From NCBI GenBank assembly GCA_030950975.1, contig JAUZQL010000033.1, forward strand, positions 1 to 7,424: a stretch of 7,424 nt of DNA, read 5' to 3'. The stretch's first letter is position 1, and each line of letters opens with the position of its first letter. This document shows, piece by piece, positions 7,092 through 7,424 of this stretch. The DNA is from Mariprofundaceae bacterium (GTDB lineage Bacteria > Pseudomonadota > Zetaproteobacteria > Mariprofundales > Mariprofundaceae). The position numbers were made by a program, and so were the translations under genes. The notes beneath the pieces are model-generated. The model was not told the origin of the DNA. It saw only the letters and a list, made by a program, of their open reading frames with translations, and made no database searches.

Positions 7092-7133
7092 GATGATAAA
7101 AACACTCAATTTCAAAGTGTGTTAGTATCATCA
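7091..7133. promoter_or_regulatory. 43-bp imperfect palindrome, candidate operator or leader hairpin
   Basis: The outer arms TGATGATA (7091-7098) and TATCATCA (7126-7133) are perfect 8-bp inverted repeats. Inside them, after a symmetric 2-nt mismatch, AACAC (7101-7105) pairs with GTGTT (7119-7123). All arms share one centre at 7112, so this is one nested dyad. No T-run follows on either strand, so it is not an intrinsic terminator. It abuts the -35 box of the minus-strand promoter and lies 37 bp before the PuuD-like start codon, which fits a regulator site serving both genes or a hairpin in the plus-strand leader. I do not recognise a named operator such as Fur, Fnr, CRP or LexA. Confidence 0.45.
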
Positions 7134-7170
7134 AGATTCGATATATTTCGCAAAAATCAAGGAGATTGAT

Positions 7171-7424
7171 ATGAAAATTTTACAAGATGCTAAATTAACA
7201 GCCATCGCAGGCTTTGTCTTAGCAGCCATAATTGTTGCGATTGCGGCTGCCACAGGCGGCACAATTCCGACATTATTTGATGGCGCACGCTGGTTGCATG
7301 TTCTTTCAGGTATTTTATGGATTGGCTTGCTTTATTATTTCAACTTTGTGCAAGTGCCTGCTATGGGTGGTTTTTCTGCGGATAGTAAAGGTGAACTGTT
7401 CAAAGAAGGAAGTATTGTACGTCG
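7171..7424 (+). CDS. PuuD-like (Urate_ox_N family) membrane protein, N-terminal part (3' end outside window)
   Basis: The 84 visible codons encode a hydrophobic first segment (about 10-29, AIAGFVLAAIIVAIAAATGG), then GARWLHVLSGILWIGLLYYFNFVQVP (38-63). This second segment closely resembles the start of the urate hydroxylase PuuD N-terminal membrane domain; its histidine (H43) and the W-I-G-L-L-Y-Y-F-N run are characteristic. In PuuD this domain is followed by a cytochrome c domain and the protein oxidises urate. Many environmental homologues are annotated only from the membrane domain and have no known substrate, so urate oxidation should not be assumed here. A strong ribosome site (AAGGAG, 7159-7164, 6-nt spacer) supports the ATG. 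The gene diverges from the diheme cytochrome gene across a 142-bp control region. Whether a cytochrome domain follows cannot be seen. Confidence 0.75.
   Translation, partial: MKILQDAKLTAIAGFVLAAIIVAIAAATGGTIPTLFDGARWLHVLSGILWIGLLYYFNFVQVPAMGGFSADSKGELFKEGSIVR

Noticed and set aside
7071..7100. Plus-strand promoter TTGATG (7071-7076), 18 bp, GATAAA (7095-7100) for the PuuD-like gene
   Set aside because: Each hexamer matches only four of six positions and the element overlaps the better minus-strand promoter; not strong enough to annotate.
7071..7134. Fnr-type site made from the TTGAT (7071) and ATCAA (7130) words
   Set aside because: The half-sites are about 54 bp apart, whereas an Fnr box needs a 4-bp spacer.

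Overview
The window looks like core chromosome of a ubiquinone-making proteobacterium. It is moderately AT-rich, gene-dense and mostly housekeeping. The proteobacterial reading rests on UbiX and UbiK side by side, on a UbiK-ComM gene pair, and on a membrane-anchored c-type cytochrome. A free-living respiratory marine or freshwater lineage such as the Zetaproteobacteria is possible, but that is a low-confidence impression; no rRNA or other taxonomic marker is present.

Layout. (1) Positions 1-959, minus strand: the N-terminal part of an Rpn/PD-(D/E)XK transposase-like nuclease, cut by the window edge, preceded in transcription order by a site-2-protease-like M50 membrane metalloprotease. (2) Positions 960-1196: a divergent intergenic region. 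(3) Positions 1197-3619, plus strand: a tight three-gene operon of ubiX (flavin prenyltransferase), ubiK (ubiquinone biosynthesis accessory factor) and comM/yifB (AAA+ branch-migration ATPase), with gaps of 3 and 2 nt. (4) Positions 3620-3682: a short convergent gap with no convincing terminator. (5) Positions 3683-7028, minus strand: a four-gene operon read as a small membrane-anchored diheme cytochrome c, nadK (NAD kinase), recN (DNA double-strand-break repair) and a GNAT acetyltransferase. Two of its junctions overlap: ATGA at cytochrome/nadK and 16 bp at recN/GNAT. (6) Positions 7029-7170: a divergent control region with a plausible sigma-70-type promoter for the cytochrome operon and a 43-bp imperfect palindrome beside its -35 box. 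(7) Positions 7171-7424, plus strand: the start of a membrane protein resembling the N-terminal domain of urate hydroxylase PuuD (Urate_ox_N family), cut by the window end.

How the genes work together. UbiX makes prenylated FMN for UbiD-type decarboxylases and UbiK assists later ubiquinone steps, so the plus-strand operon joins quinone synthesis to the recombination factor ComM. The minus-strand operon joins an electron carrier and NADP+ supply to RecN repair, which may reflect redox or oxidative-stress co-regulation (inference). I saw no tRNA, rRNA, CRISPR array, insertion sequence or prophage. I also found no strong candidate for an undescribed multi-gene system. The most interesting part is the divergent cytochrome/PuuD-like control region near the right end.
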